Assembly: GCA_963920525.1 (NCBI GenBank) | Contig: OY986436.1 | Coordinates: forward strand, 14,645,467-14,709,466 | Length of the DNA stretch: 64,000 nt | Reading direction: 5' to 3' | Source: Dichetophora obliterata | Lineage: Eukaryota; Arthropoda; Insecta; Diptera; Sciomyzidae | Part shown: positions 37,701 through 47,372 of the stretch, piece after piece | Position numbering within the stretch: position 1 is the stretch's first letter | Layout of the letters: every line of letters starts with the position of its first letter | Position numbers and translations under genes: made by a program | Notes under the pieces: generated by a model | The model's database searches: none | Told to the model about the DNA's origin: nothing | Seen by the model: the letters and a program-made list of their open reading frames with translations, nothing else

Positions 37701-39376
37701 TGGAATATAAGAAGCAATATCCACGAGCAGTTCAGTCGATAACAGAGTACCACTATGTGGACGACTTTGTTGACAGTTTTTCGTCTGTTCCAGAAGCAAT
37801 CACGATATCGACTCAAGTGCGAAATATCCATAAGAATGCGGGATTTGAGCTTCGAAAGTTTTCATCCAACTCGTTTGCAGTTTTCGAAGCTCTTGATGGT
37901 TGCGGAGAAGATATCATGATCCACACAAAGGATAGCCTGTCATCAGAAAAGATTCTTGGTATGTTTTGGCAACCACCAAGCGACAGCTTTGTATTCAAGA
38001 TAAAATTCAATTACGTTGATAAGAACGTTATCAACGGCAGCTGCACACCAACAAAGAGAGAAGTTATGAGCGTCGTTATGTCCATATTTGATCCCCTTGG
38101 ATTTTTAAGCCATTTTACGATCGTCGGAAAGGTGCTGATTCGTGAAGTGTGGAAACAAATCGTGCATTGGGATGAACCTGTTCCAAACGAGGTAACATCT
38201 CTGTGGGAGCAGTTTCGTAAGCAGCTGGAGTATGCCACTTCATTCCGTATACCTAGACACTATTTTCAACATAGTTCAGTGGCGCCTCAAAATCTTGAAC
38301 TACATATCTTTGTAGATGCAAGTGAAGACGCATTCGCCGCCGTAGCATACTGGAGGTCACCCAATGCAGAATCGGGATTTGATGTATCCTTTGTTTGCGC
38401 TAAGTCAAAAAGTTCGCCATTAAAGCTATTAACAATACCGCGGCTCGAACTACAAGCAGCTGTGTTGGGAACAAGGATACTCAAGACTATTCTGGAATGG
38501 CATACCCTAAACATTTCTCGCTACGTTCTATGGACTGATTCAAAAACCGTAGTCAAATGGATCCAGAGTGAGCATCGTCATTACAAGCCGTTCGTGGCAC
38601 ACAGGATTGTGGAAATTTTGGATGCATCCAAGCCAGCCGACTGGAGGTGGGTCCCAACCAGCGAAAATGACGCTGATGAAGCTACACGAATAAAAACTCA
38701 TGTCGACTTCAGCCCAACGTCGCGATGGTGTACAGGTCCTGAGTTTTTGCGAGAAGAAGAAAAACGGTAGCCGGCAATCGCTAAGAATTCAAATGATTTA
38801 AGTAGTATCGAGGATAATGAAGAAATTTGCAGAAAATTTACTCTAGCAGTCATCAGTTCAAGTTTATTGAACTTCAGTCACTTCTCATCATATACGCGAT
38901 TAAAAAGAACTATTGCCTGAGTACTTCGTTTCGTCCAACGTTGTAAGAAAGAACGATTACAAAATCGAGAACATGGGCATACAGCGGAAGAAATGAATTT
39001 ATCTGAAATGACCTTATCAAGAATTGCTCAAAGGGAATCATTTGCCGATGAACTTAAGCTGTTAAAAAGTGGTCAGCAGCTAAAACAGGACAATAATCTC
39101 TACAAATTGTCACCCTACATTGACAATGAACGAACTCTTCGTGTGAATGGACGTACTAAATGGTGCCAAAATACAAAGCCGCTAAATGAAGGTGATCTCG
39201 TTTATATATGCGATGTTAACGTTCCAAGAAGAGAGTGGACTCGAGGACGTATTGAAAGAGTATATCCAGGATGTGATGGAATCATTCGACGTGCAGATGT
39301 TCGTACGGCCAAAGGCCTACTTCAACGGGCCGTTTCGAAGCTTGCTAAGCTAGATGTTGAATGTTGTGAAACGTGA
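34799..39376 (+). pseudogene. BEL/Pao Gag-Pol polyprotein with premature stops and integrase deletion
   Basis: The open part (ATG 34799 to TAG 38768-38770, 1323 codons) holds: DUF1759 gag region from about residue 255 (LPEFSGRPEDWPVFYTSF); zinc knuckles near 451-500 (CVLC..H..C and CFSCLFKGHSTRNC); aspartic protease near 570 (LLDEGSSITMI); reverse transcriptase about 850-1000 with Asp in GDIKEVFHQV and the catalytic YVDD near 985; RNase H about 1165-1270 (FVDASEDA, RLELQAA, LWTDSKTV). It stops at 'GPEFLREEEKR', just where integrase should follow. The same frame continues with recognisable homology to 39376, broken by a second stop (TGA 38918-38920). The text jumps from the integrase N-terminal zone ('LSPYIDNERTLRVNGRT') straight to the DUF5641 tail ('GDLVYICDVNVPRREW'), so the H2C2 finger and DDE core are deleted. 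Cannot integrate by itself. Confidence 0.95.
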
Positions 39377-39396
39377 GCGTTTCACGGGGCGGGGAG

Positions 39397-39672
39397 TGTT
39401 ATGATTTTAAATAATTCTACTACTTGCTGTATTTACCAATTATTTACTTGTTCAATATTTTTTGTTTTACCCAGAATTTTTCTGCTCGAACTTATTCTAA
39501 AAAATTATAAGAATTTTCATTCAGTCGTAAGTTACGAGTAGGAGAAACTGCGGTAAGTGATGTTGTATTGTTCGTTATAAACTTATTCCATTGAATTGTG
39601 TGAATTTATATTCCAGCAATAAATTTCAATAAACTATTGACTTTTAAACGCATCTTTAACGTAACCACGACA
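39397..39672 (+). repeat. 3' LTR of the BEL/Pao element
   Basis: Differs from the 5' LTR only at 39475. Preceded by the polypurine tract and followed by the target duplication ATATT (39673-39677). Confidence 0.96.
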
Positions 39673-39677
39673 ATATT

Positions 39678-40932
39678 AATACAAACTTACTTGATCTAAA
39701 GCTCGCAATTTAATTCATGTGAATTATACAAAACTTTTAAAATTAATATATCTTCATAAGTTGTATTTTGCTTTTTAATTTCTTACAATATTTTTCAGTA
39801 TGATCTTATTTTATAATTAATATTTTAGTTTTAATATATATAATAACACGGAATTCTGACCAGGAATCAATCAATCAATTGCAGCTACTCAAAACCTTCC
39901 CAACGATATCTTGAAAGTAAAAATAGCATTTGAAATAATTATGTTTTTTTGTATGTAATTAAAAATAATTAATAAGTAATAAAATAATTAATAAATGCAC
40001 GGAAAACAACATTTTCATTATTCTGAATGCAAAAATAGAATGTTTGTTGATGCTGATTGGAAGAACTTTTTCATAACTATTATTTCTGACCGTTTTTTTT
40101 AAACTACCACACCAGCCAATATTATTACAAAAAACTTGATTTTTAGAGGTGATTTTAAACCATTCCAGCTCACGGATGGCTATCGCTACCGCCGAAATAT
40201 TTGGAGAATCATCTGTACTATTATATAAAATTCCTGACTACCTTTTATATGACATAGCATTCTTTTGCAAAAAATCGTCCAGTTTTGTCAAAAATTTTAA
40301 ACTGTTTTTGTCTTTTTTTTTGCCCTATGATTTTTTTGGGCAAAATTTATTTATACTAAAATGTTGTTTTTATATTTAATGTCTCAAAAATAATTTACAT
40401 GAAAAAATAACCCCAATATCTCTTTCCAATCAAATGTTATGGCTTCAAACAATTTTTTTATACCATTGGCTATATTAATAAAAGAAATTTTCATATTAAT
40501 CGTATTCGATTCCTGCCATCCACCTCGCAGTCGAATTAGCACAGAAGTTCATTGTTGACATATTTTTTCGCCAACTTGTGCAATAATAACTCTAATTAAA
40601 ATCTTATTTTATAATATTGCAATTTTTTTGTGTCTGGTAACAACATTCGCAGAATAAAAAAAAATGCATCACAGCAACTTATATTTTTGTGCGAATGAGC
40701 ATAAAAGCATGGATTTTCCTTGCTTTTGGCGATTGTTCCTCATGTCTTGCCTTGTTTGACATTCTTGTGTCGCAGATGTTCGTAATCGCTAGCGCTCACA
40801 CTCTAAGCATTCGTATCAACAGCGATTGGTACATGCATTTGCGCATTAATTTAAATGCAGGAAGCACATTCGGTGCTCGTTTATTGACGAGACAATCGAA
40901 ACGCAATTTGAATGCATTCAAGCTGTTCTCTG
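39678..40932. other. hAT interior, right of the BEL/Pao insertion
   Basis: AT-rich to about 40500, then a more balanced segment to the right terminus. No transposase motifs found in any frame; open frames at 40149-40379 and 40689-40940 have no recognisable similarity. Confidence 0.55.
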
Positions 40933-40933
40933 G

Positions 40934-41311
40934 TATATAGTTTTCTCTGAAATCGATGCTTCATGAGCACCAGCTGATCGAAACCGCAGTAGAACGGAGT
41001 TTTTGCGACAACTAGCACTTTCTTTGGCTAAGGCGTATATGATGAAACGGAGCAGATTACCTCAGCAACAGTTCTCAGCACAGTTATTGACAGAAATACG
41101 AACACTATCCTCATTTTCAGTGGCCTCTTCAAGTAATACTTCTTCTGATTCGGGGGCTAGAAAGCGAGGAATTTGTAGTTGTTGCAAGTCTAAGACTGAC
41201 ATTAAATGCTCTATTTGCGCGAACTTTACTTGTAAAAAACCGAAATATAATTTGATCAGCATGTACTTGATTTCAACCAATGAAAAATACATTGGACCAA
41301 ATGGTTCCTAA
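40934..41311 (+). pseudogene. piggyBac-like transposase, C-terminal part with Cys-rich finger
   Basis: Beginning in the right target duplication of the hAT element, the frame reads NAYIVFSEIDAS, meets one stop (TGA 40964-40966), and continues in the same frame as 'RTEFLRQLALSLAKAYMMKR', the conserved helix near the piggyBac C terminus. A cysteine-rich finger follows (CSCCKSKTDIKCSICANFTC, 41176-41235), ending at TAA 41309-41311. This finger normally binds the element's own ends. The block is in frame with the 32217-32246 fragment once the hAT element is removed. I did not find unambiguous piggyBac terminal repeats outside 25674-41311. Confidence 0.9.
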
Positions 41312-41512
41312 TCCAAGATAAGTAAGTTTTAATTTTTCTCAGTCTTGTTTTATGACAGACAGCTGAATTTATGGAAGCAACACTGTTTTATAAAAAAGTC
41401 ACGTGAGCCTAAATTTATTGGCAATATATGCCTCCATTCAAAAGTTATAAAAGAAACAAGCCAAAAAATGGACTAAATAGTCCTAATCTAACAGCAGGGT
41501 TAATAGAGTAGA
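41312..41512. other. Sequence 3' of the piggyBac remnant
   Basis: Likely 3' untranslated and terminal sequence of the piggyBac element. A TTAA occurs at about 41510, but no matching end was recognised near 25650. Confidence 0.4.
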
Positions 41513-42097
41513 GGGGCGGTAATGTCGTGCACTCAACTTTAAAGTGCTCGTAAAGCCGTATATGACAAGCGAATACAACGAGTAAGCATCCGATCGAAAG
41601 ATAATTTGGTTGGTAACATTTATGTGTAACAATATTCGTGTAGCATGAAATCGTGTTAGTAGAAATTAAAAAAAAAAAAATGTGCACGACATTACCCCCC
41701 TCAACATTTGTGGGGTAATGTCGTGCATTGTATTGTAAAGGTGAAAAACGATAGGTAGTGGTTCGATTCAAGAAGATATAGCATTATTGTTTATTTATTT
41801 ATTATTGTTAATTATAAGGCAATATACGCAAGTCCGAAATATGATCAAAAAATACAACTTTATGAAAAGAAATGTGAAAATAGGCGATTTGCTATATGAA
41901 ACACGGAAAGAAAAACAATATTTTTTCAAAAAGTGCTTGACATTGAGAAAAAATTTTGGAAAATTTTATTTTGATTGTAGCGTTTTGTTATGGCTTCACG
42001 ACTCCCTTGGTACACTAGGGCGACCGTGTTTCCTTCCCTTTTCTTTTCTGTATAGTGCACGACATTGCCCCACATCAAATGCACGACATTGCCCCAA
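41513..42097. repeat. Five copies of a TGCACGACATT(A/G)CCCC motif in both orientations
   Basis: The motif is at 41515-41532 (as ggtaatgtcgtgca), 41682-41700 (tgcacgacattacccc), 41711-41728 (ggggtaatgtcgtgca), 42057-42072 (tgcacgacattgcccc) and 42080-42095 (same orientation as the previous). The first two face each other about 186 bp apart and the third and fourth about 360 bp apart, as terminal inverted repeats of two adjacent small elements would. No coding sequence lies between them. Confidence 0.65.
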
Positions 42098-42850
42098 AGG
42101 TCGTTTTCCAAGGTTGACTTCGACAAATTGGTAAAGAACAAAAATTTTTCTTTGGAAAGATTCGGAATTGCAATAAAATTAGCTAGTGATTTTTTCCTTT
42201 TCATATCGAAAAAACGTTGTTCTTGTTGTTTCTTTGGAAAGATTCGTTAGCACAATTAATTGTTCTAACTTTGACCTTAAGCTCAATAAACGATTTTAAA
42301 CTATCAAACAATTAGAATTTGTATTTAAAATCAAGTATGATTTAAACTATCAAACATTTACAATTTGTATTTCAATCATATAAAATCCACATTTTTTTAT
42401 AAGCTACTAAAAAAAATGTAAAAAATAAATAAAAAAAAACAAAGGCCAATATTAATGTTTTTTTTTATTTCTAGTAGAATACATTGGAACATACATAGGT
42501 TTTCCATTTTCAACAGCTTTTAATTATTTTATGTACTAACATCTCCTAACATCGACTAACATTGGTTATAACGTATTAGTAATATGATTGGTTATCCAGG
42601 GTTAACAAATTTTCATTTTTAATGAATTGGTAATTATGGGGTACAATTGACATATGTCAAAAGTGCCTCTTTTAAAATCGTCAAATGTACCCCATAAGGA
42701 CAGGGATCCTGACAGGTTACTACCTCATTGGCTCAAAGATTAAACATACCCCACAACGACTTTTGCAGAAGCTGTTAACGGTTAAAAATTTGGACTACTT
42801 TTTAATTCAACATTTGTTTTAAAGGAATTTTTAATCCAAAAGTACTATTT
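42098..42850. other. Non-coding sequence with a dispersed repeat and a small hairpin
   Basis: 42250-42375 ('acgattttaaactatcaaac', 'tttgtatttaaaatcaag') also occurs in reverse complement at about 57630-57760. A short hairpin at 42637-42701 has GGGGTACA and TGTACCCC at its ends. Otherwise AT-rich without genes. Confidence 0.55.
42637..42701. repeat. Short inverted repeat with TATGGGGTACA ends
   Basis: 'tatggggtaca(a)ttgac' at the left and the complement of 'cgtcaaatgtaccccata' at the right face each other around a ~30-bp loop. Could be a very short MITE or a chance palindrome. Confidence 0.45.
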
Positions 42851-42949
42851 TTTAATCCAAACATTAGTTTAATTTAGCTGAGTCTCTGAGTCTCTGAGAA
42901 AAGAACTTACTTGCATTCGTAATGATGCATAATAAGCGGAATAATATTA

Positions 42950-43025
42950 ACAACTGAGTTGGATGAGTGGATAAGGTATTGGACAAGCACATCAGAGGAC
43001 GTGTGTTCAAATCACGCACTGGTCA
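42950..43025 (+). pseudogene. tRNA-like sequence, copy 1
   Basis: An A-box-like TGGATGAGTGG is followed 45 nt later by a B-box GTTCAAATC, the spacing expected in a tRNA. The T arm pairs perfectly (GTGTG / TTCAAAT / CACGC), and a 3' acceptor-like ACTGGTCA follows. The 5' acceptor strand (aactgagt) no longer pairs well, and the anticodon loop cannot be set confidently. Probably a tRNA pseudogene or tRNA-derived SINE head with a Pol III promoter. Confidence 0.45.
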
Positions 43026-43148
43026 GAAAATTTTTTTATTTTACTTTAATTTAGCTGGGTCTCGAACCCACGTTTCTGCTCGCTTGCTTACTTACTGCAA
43101 CCCTACTTGCATTCGTTATAATGCAAAATAAGCGTAACTTTCTTAACA

Positions 43149-43231
43149 ACTGAGATGGACGAGTGGGTAAGGTGTTGGACCAGCACAGATCCAGCACAGA
43201 CCAGCGTGTGCTAAGATCGTGAACTGGTCAG
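43149..43231 (+). pseudogene. tRNA-like sequence, copy 2 (expanded)
   Basis: Related to copy 1 at a distance of about 195 bp ('aactgagatggacgagtggg', 'aaggtgttggac', 'gaactggtcag'), with an A-box-like TGGACGAGTGG. The middle is expanded by a short duplication ('agcacagatccagcacagacc') and the B box is damaged. Flanking sequence is shared too ('acttgcattcgt...aataagcg' upstream), so the whole ~195-bp unit was duplicated. Confidence 0.4.
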
Positions 43232-43405
43232 ACAATTTTTATATTAATATTTATTTATATTGCTTTTTTTAAACTATTTTCGGATTGAAAACTAATCTTT
43301 TTTGGATTGGAACACTTTAAATCTTTCTTTGGATTCAAAAGTAATCTTTTTTTGGTGTTGTACTATATGTAATCCAAAAAAGTTTGTAACCAAGATTTCT
43401 AACCG

Positions 43406-43582
43406 TGTAGAGATGAGGAGGAGGAGGAATCTTCAGAACACTTTCTCAGCACTTGCACAGCCCTGGCTAAAAAACGTTTTCTTCACTTAAACAACTGGTT
43501 TTTCAAAGACCTCGAAGAACTCTCGGAAATATCGGTATACCGAATCCTAAGCTTTGTGAACAGCTCAAGCTGGTTTAAATAG
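43406..43582 (+). pseudogene. Non-LTR retrotransposon ORF2, extreme C terminus
   Basis: The frame reads 'CRDEEEEESSEHFLSTC', then 'ALAKKRF', 'DLEELSEISVYRILSFVNSS' and 'WF' before a stop. This matches the C-terminal zone after reverse transcriptase in insect R1/jockey-related LINEs, where a Cys-His motif is followed by a short helical tail. Everything upstream is missing, the usual 5' truncation. Confidence 0.75.
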
Positions 43583-43687
43583 AGAATGGGAATCAACCAT
43601 GTGGTACCACAATGGGCCTCATTGGCCTAAGTGTGTCTCAATTGAGGCAGCTAATTTGACCTAACCTAACCTAACCTAACCTAACCC
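43583..43687 (+). mobile_element. LINE 3' UTR ending in a (CCTAA)n tail
   Basis: Directly follows the ORF2 fragment. It contains 'gtggtaccacaatgggcctc' and ends in about five units of CCTAA at 43660-43687. The position at the 3' end of a LINE explains the repeat as a simple-sequence tail. Confidence 0.7.
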
Positions 43688-44844
43688 CATAAGCTCTCGG
43701 CAACTTTTTTTCTTTATATTTTTGCTTTTAATTTAGTTTTTTTTTTCAAATAAATAAAGACCTATTCTTACCTTTTGTAAAACAGACATTCCTACAATCT
43801 CCTTAGACTTAAATGCAGGACAATTCCTGTTACGCACTCCCGAACACAAAAACACTTGCTGCTTTTATAATCGTTATGCAAGAACTATGAACTTTGTAAC
43901 GCTTAGTAAAATACAATGCTGCCAAATTCCTCAAAAAAAAATTTGTTAATATTATGGTGCGTAAACCTTTGTAAATTATTCCTTTCTTTATATGCACATT
44001 TTTTTTTTTTTTTGTAATCATACAAAGAAAGCATTAATTATATAAATGTCATTATTTAAATTTAAAAACTCATAAAGAAAATTCACAAGAGCACTTGAAG
44101 TATTTTTCTATTCACCATGCATCGCATTGTGTGTGTAAATAATCATCGCCTACTTAGCTTTTGTCCTTGGCTGCAATAACTCAGACATATTCTGACTTGC
44201 TTAGATTCACATCTTTTACTTATTTACTTTATGTCTTGTAGGAATACACATCGACATTTACATGTTAATTTTCAATTACCAACACCGCATTCTGTTCATG
44301 TAAATAAGCCAATTTATGTTGTTGCTTTGCAATTCACACGGAGTTTTCTTTAATTCAGCTCATCTCGTTTTACTTGATTTTATTTTCAGCTCCTTGACGA
44401 ATCCTCTCTCTGCGTGTCTGGTTTAGGCGCTTCAAATATAAACAGTCTACAGCTCGAGTCCTATTAAGGAAATATGTCTCGCATCTCAGCGTTTCACGGT
44501 AGCTGCATTAATAGACCATTAACGGTGTACTAAGGCGCGCACGTGAGCTGCCTGTACGAATAGGTTTGACTGAATCACACCAAAATGTTGACAGTCGCTA
44601 GAAGACTTAATTGAAATTTCTTATGATACTCAGCATAAAAGCGAAATTGATACAGATGCCGCATCGCTGAGCTAAGCCTGACGAGAATGAAGTGTTATTC
44701 ATCGCTGGAATCAGATGACAGATAACAGCTGACACAATCAAAGGAAAAGTTTAATTAATTGAGGGAATTTTTATTGCATTTTCGGCGAAAAAATCATTGT
44801 TTAAACGCATTTGTTAGGTCTGCTTTATTTTTAAGTTAAAAATA
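43688..44844. other. Non-coding sequence
   Basis: No gene recognised. Contains T- and A-runs (43738-43748, 43998-44014). 44380-44720 is less AT-rich, but without a coding frame. Confidence 0.5.
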
Positions 44845-45167
44845 TACCTCAGTAAAATATTGATATGTGCACAAATATTTTTTATTTTTTCTCCCTGGCT
44901 TATAACAATACAATTTTAAAGCATGGAGTTTATTAGTCGAACAGAAAATTCTTCTCTTCCTCCTATTCATAGTACCGTTAATCGAAAATAGTGTAAAATC
45001 TCGCGTGTGCAATAGAAAATATTTATATGTGCACAATTGTTTTTTTTTGTGTTTTAACTGCTATAACGTAAAAATTACGAAATTTTGTTGATAACATTGG
45101 TAAGAAAAACCATTAACATAACGAAAATCCATTTTTCTAACAAAAAATTGAGCACACAGGCAACACT

Positions 45168-45402
45168 TTATCTGAAGAAGATCGTTGAAATATAAAAAGC
45201 TTAATTGAAGTCGGTATAAAAGTAGGTACTATAGCTGCTAGAACAAATCGTCACTGAAACACCATAACAAATTTTTTAAAAGACCCTGGCAACTATGCTA
45301 TAATCAAGCGTAGTGAAAGAAAATCCGTGACTGACCAAACGCACAAAAAACGAATTCGACGTCTTGCTGTGGAAAAAGGGATGAGTAGTGCCAACAACGT
45401 CA
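45168..45402 (+). pseudogene. Tc1-like transposase, N-terminal HTH part
   Basis: Reads LSEEDR, then SLIEVGIKVGTIAARTNRH, 'NTITNFLKDPGNYA' and 'KKRIRRLAVEKGMSSANNV', matching the paired helix-turn-helix DNA-binding region of Tc1 transposases (hydrophobic helix, 'I..F/YL.dP..Y', then the GRPR-like region and second HTH). Two in-frame stops show it is dead. It ends at the left edge of the 6.2-kb insertion. Confidence 0.8.
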
Positions 45403-45750
45403 TACCTTGAACACATTGATGACGACATCAACAGTGCGGCAAATGTCAAATTATTTTTACATGCTTTTCTTATGGAGCTGAAAGTGGTGAAAATGTTGTA
45501 AACGACAATGAGTGATTGCAACAAAGTCGCTGTCGTCGGTTTAGAATTTTTCCTTATTTGACGTGCGACAACAGAGCAATATAAGTGTTTGTGTATACGT
45601 GAATGAAACAATCTAATGATACTTCCAGACACAGATAACCAGATAGGAAACTTCGATGGGCGAGTTGTAGAAAGGGATGGCACGATGTATGATTTTACGT
45701 CAAATTGCCCCAATACTATCTCAAAATGTTTATATGTGGTCGTAATTTCC

Positions 45751-45990
45751 TATGGTGAATAAGAATAATGCGGTGCAGTGAAATGCTGTATTATTTCATA
45801 CAAAATGTTAACGTAGAGGACAAAGTTAGTAATTGCACCGGAAAACCTCCCTGGTTTCTTGAGGTGAATAAGAAAATCTGAAATAATGCGGTGCAGTAAC
45901 ATGCTGTATTATTTCATACAAAAATGTAATGTAAGGTATGAAAAAAAAGAAGTCATAATAGCACAGGCAAACTTCCCTGAATTTATGAGG
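45751..45990. repeat. Tandem duplication of a ~115-125-bp unit
   Basis: Both copies contain 'ataatgcggtgcagt', 'atgctgtattatttcatac' and end in 'cctccctg..tt..tgagg' or 'cttccctg..tt.atgagg'. Copy 1 is 45751-45860 and copy 2 is 45861-45990, diverged by substitutions and small indels. Confidence 0.7.
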
Positions 45991-47194
45991 ACCATGTTGA
46001 AAAACTTCGACTTCAGTGTTGCCGTTTGGCTGCAAATAAATCAATTTGGATACTTTTCTCCTTTAAAAATGAATGAATATTTTATTTAAGTCTTTGTGTA
46101 AGTAAGGATACTTTTTAATATGAATATATATTCTTGTCTGCAAATATATGAAAAAAATGGTAGTTCCTTAAATTCGACAAAAACTATAAAGTAAATTATA
46201 ACATAGAGACATTTTGGGTAATATTTTCTTATTAAAAAATGTATTAAAGCCACCTCTTTACAAATAACTTTCAAATTTTGTGATAAACATTTTAAGGTTT
46301 TCTCAGCTGTTTTTTTTTTATGTAATTTAATTTTTCTTATTTAAAACTTACAGTAAACGATAAGACTAATAGATTTTAAAATAAGTGAAAATATATTTTT
46401 TTCAATATACTAAGAAACGAAAAATTTTGAACTTTTAAATTTTAAATGAATAAAAGGCAATAGCTACCCATATTGTTTACGTTACATGAAACTTAATAAG
46501 CTATTCCATTTTTTGTTCCTTTTTTATGTAATTATATATTATCTTGTATATTGCTTTTTATATAAATATTATTCTTATAAAATGAATGTAAATAAAAGGC
46601 AAAAGCAACACATTATTTATATAAAAGACTGAAATGTATGATCCTTTTTAAGGCATTTGGTGGTCTAGTTTTTCTAATATTTCAAAAGTATAGGCTTTCG
46701 AGAAAATACTTTTAAATTTTTTAAGAATACTGAGGTTATTTCCGCTTCCACAGCCGTTTTGGAAGGTATCGAGCGCACAGTACAAACATCCATACTCACT
46801 GTTTTAACACTTATTTATCTCAAAACTACTTTTTTCGGCGATGTGTTGTAGAAAAACAAAATCTATTCAGCCGAAATATCTGAAATATGTAATTCACAAC
46901 ATCAGTGGCTATCGCCATCAAAGTTTTATTTAAAAAAAAAATCGCATAGTACGTACTTAAAACCGGTTAAAAAACCTGTTTTTTAAACTTACATTTCAAA
47001 AGCACGTCATTCTGTTATCATTATTAAATAATAGCTGCGTTCCTTTCGCCTTAATATAATCGCGATAACAAATTTTCTCAAAGGAACGGCAAGAAAAACG
47101 ACTCGTAGAGGACATTAGCGTTGCAGTCAAAATTTAATTCAACCAAGCAATCATGATACAATAGCTATTAGGTGTCATGAGAACGTGTGTCGTT
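45991..47194. other. Interior of the 6.2-kb element, unassigned
   Basis: AT-rich, no coding homology found. A slightly less AT-rich stretch at 46740-46900 gave no recognisable protein in six frames. Confidence 0.45.
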
Positions 47195-47372
47195 CAAAAC
47201 TGTTGTGAACTGTTATGGTAGCGATACCTTAGTGAACGATGTTTTTTTCTGAATGTGTTTTGCTCTAAACGTCAGAAAAAGTGTAAATTATTTAAGTTAA
47301 TTATTAATATTATGCAACTATATGAAAAGTTTAAGTGCAATTGTTGGCTCCGCTGAATGCGTCCAATGTGTG
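47195..47372. mobile_element. Small MITE, same family as 52480-52853
   Basis: 'ctgttgtgaactgttatggt' with 'agcgatacctta' and 'aacgatgttttt' matches the reverse complement of the right half of the element at 52480-52853. The right end 'gctgaatgcgtccaatg' corresponds to that family's terminus (CATTGG.CGCATTCAGCG). It is shorter and its left terminus is degraded. Confidence 0.6.

Larger units (their letters stand above)
34297..39672 (+). mobile_element. BEL/Pao LTR retrotransposon, internally deleted, 5376 bp
   Basis: Two 276-bp LTRs (34297-34572, 39397-39672) start TG and end CA. They are identical except for one base (C at 34375, A at 39475). The 5-bp target ATATT is duplicated at 34292-34296 and 39673-39677. 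A purine-rich tract precedes the 3' LTR (ggggcggggag, about 39386-39396). The single long frame has BEL/Pao order (DUF1759 gag, zinc knuckles, DUF1758 protease, RT, RNase H, then remnants of integrase and the DUF5641 tail). The element is shorter than typical full-length BEL elements because the integrase core is missing. The near-identical LTRs indicate recent insertion, so mobility was probably supplied in trans. Confidence 0.96.
32247..40932. mobile_element. hAT (hobo-like) element with 8-bp target duplication, containing a BEL/Pao insertion
   Basis: The left end CAGAGATTTGCATGAG and the right-end complement CAGAGAACAGCTTGAATG match the hAT/hobo terminus type (CAGAGA-N-C/T-x-GC). The 8 bp before the left end (gtatatac, 32239-32246) and after the right end (gtatatag, 40933-40940) are a duplicated target with one mismatch. 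Removing the element plus one copy rejoins the piggyBac reading frame exactly (NAYI followed by VFSEID). Without the BEL/Pao insertion the element would be about 3.3 kb, a normal hAT size, but no hAT transposase domain or BED finger is recognisable, so it is degenerate or non-autonomous. Confidence 0.8.

Noticed and set aside
34741..38514. Other-frame and minus-strand open frames within the BEL/Pao polyprotein region
   Set aside because: They overlap the long plus-strand gag-pol frame with its RT, protease and RNase H motifs.
41445..42204. Overlapping ~100-codon frames on both strands near the GTCGTGCA motif cluster
   Set aside because: They cross several palindromic motifs, have no recognisable domains, and fit low-complexity AT-rich sequence.
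43660..43687. An interstitial telomere (TTAGG) from a chromosome fusion
   Set aside because: Only about five units, directly attached to a LINE 3' UTR; a retrotransposon tail is simpler.
45276..45713. 145-codon minus-strand frame overlapping the Tc1 fragment
   Set aside because: It lies opposite the recognisable Tc1 HTH coding and crosses the insertion border, so it is a shadow frame.
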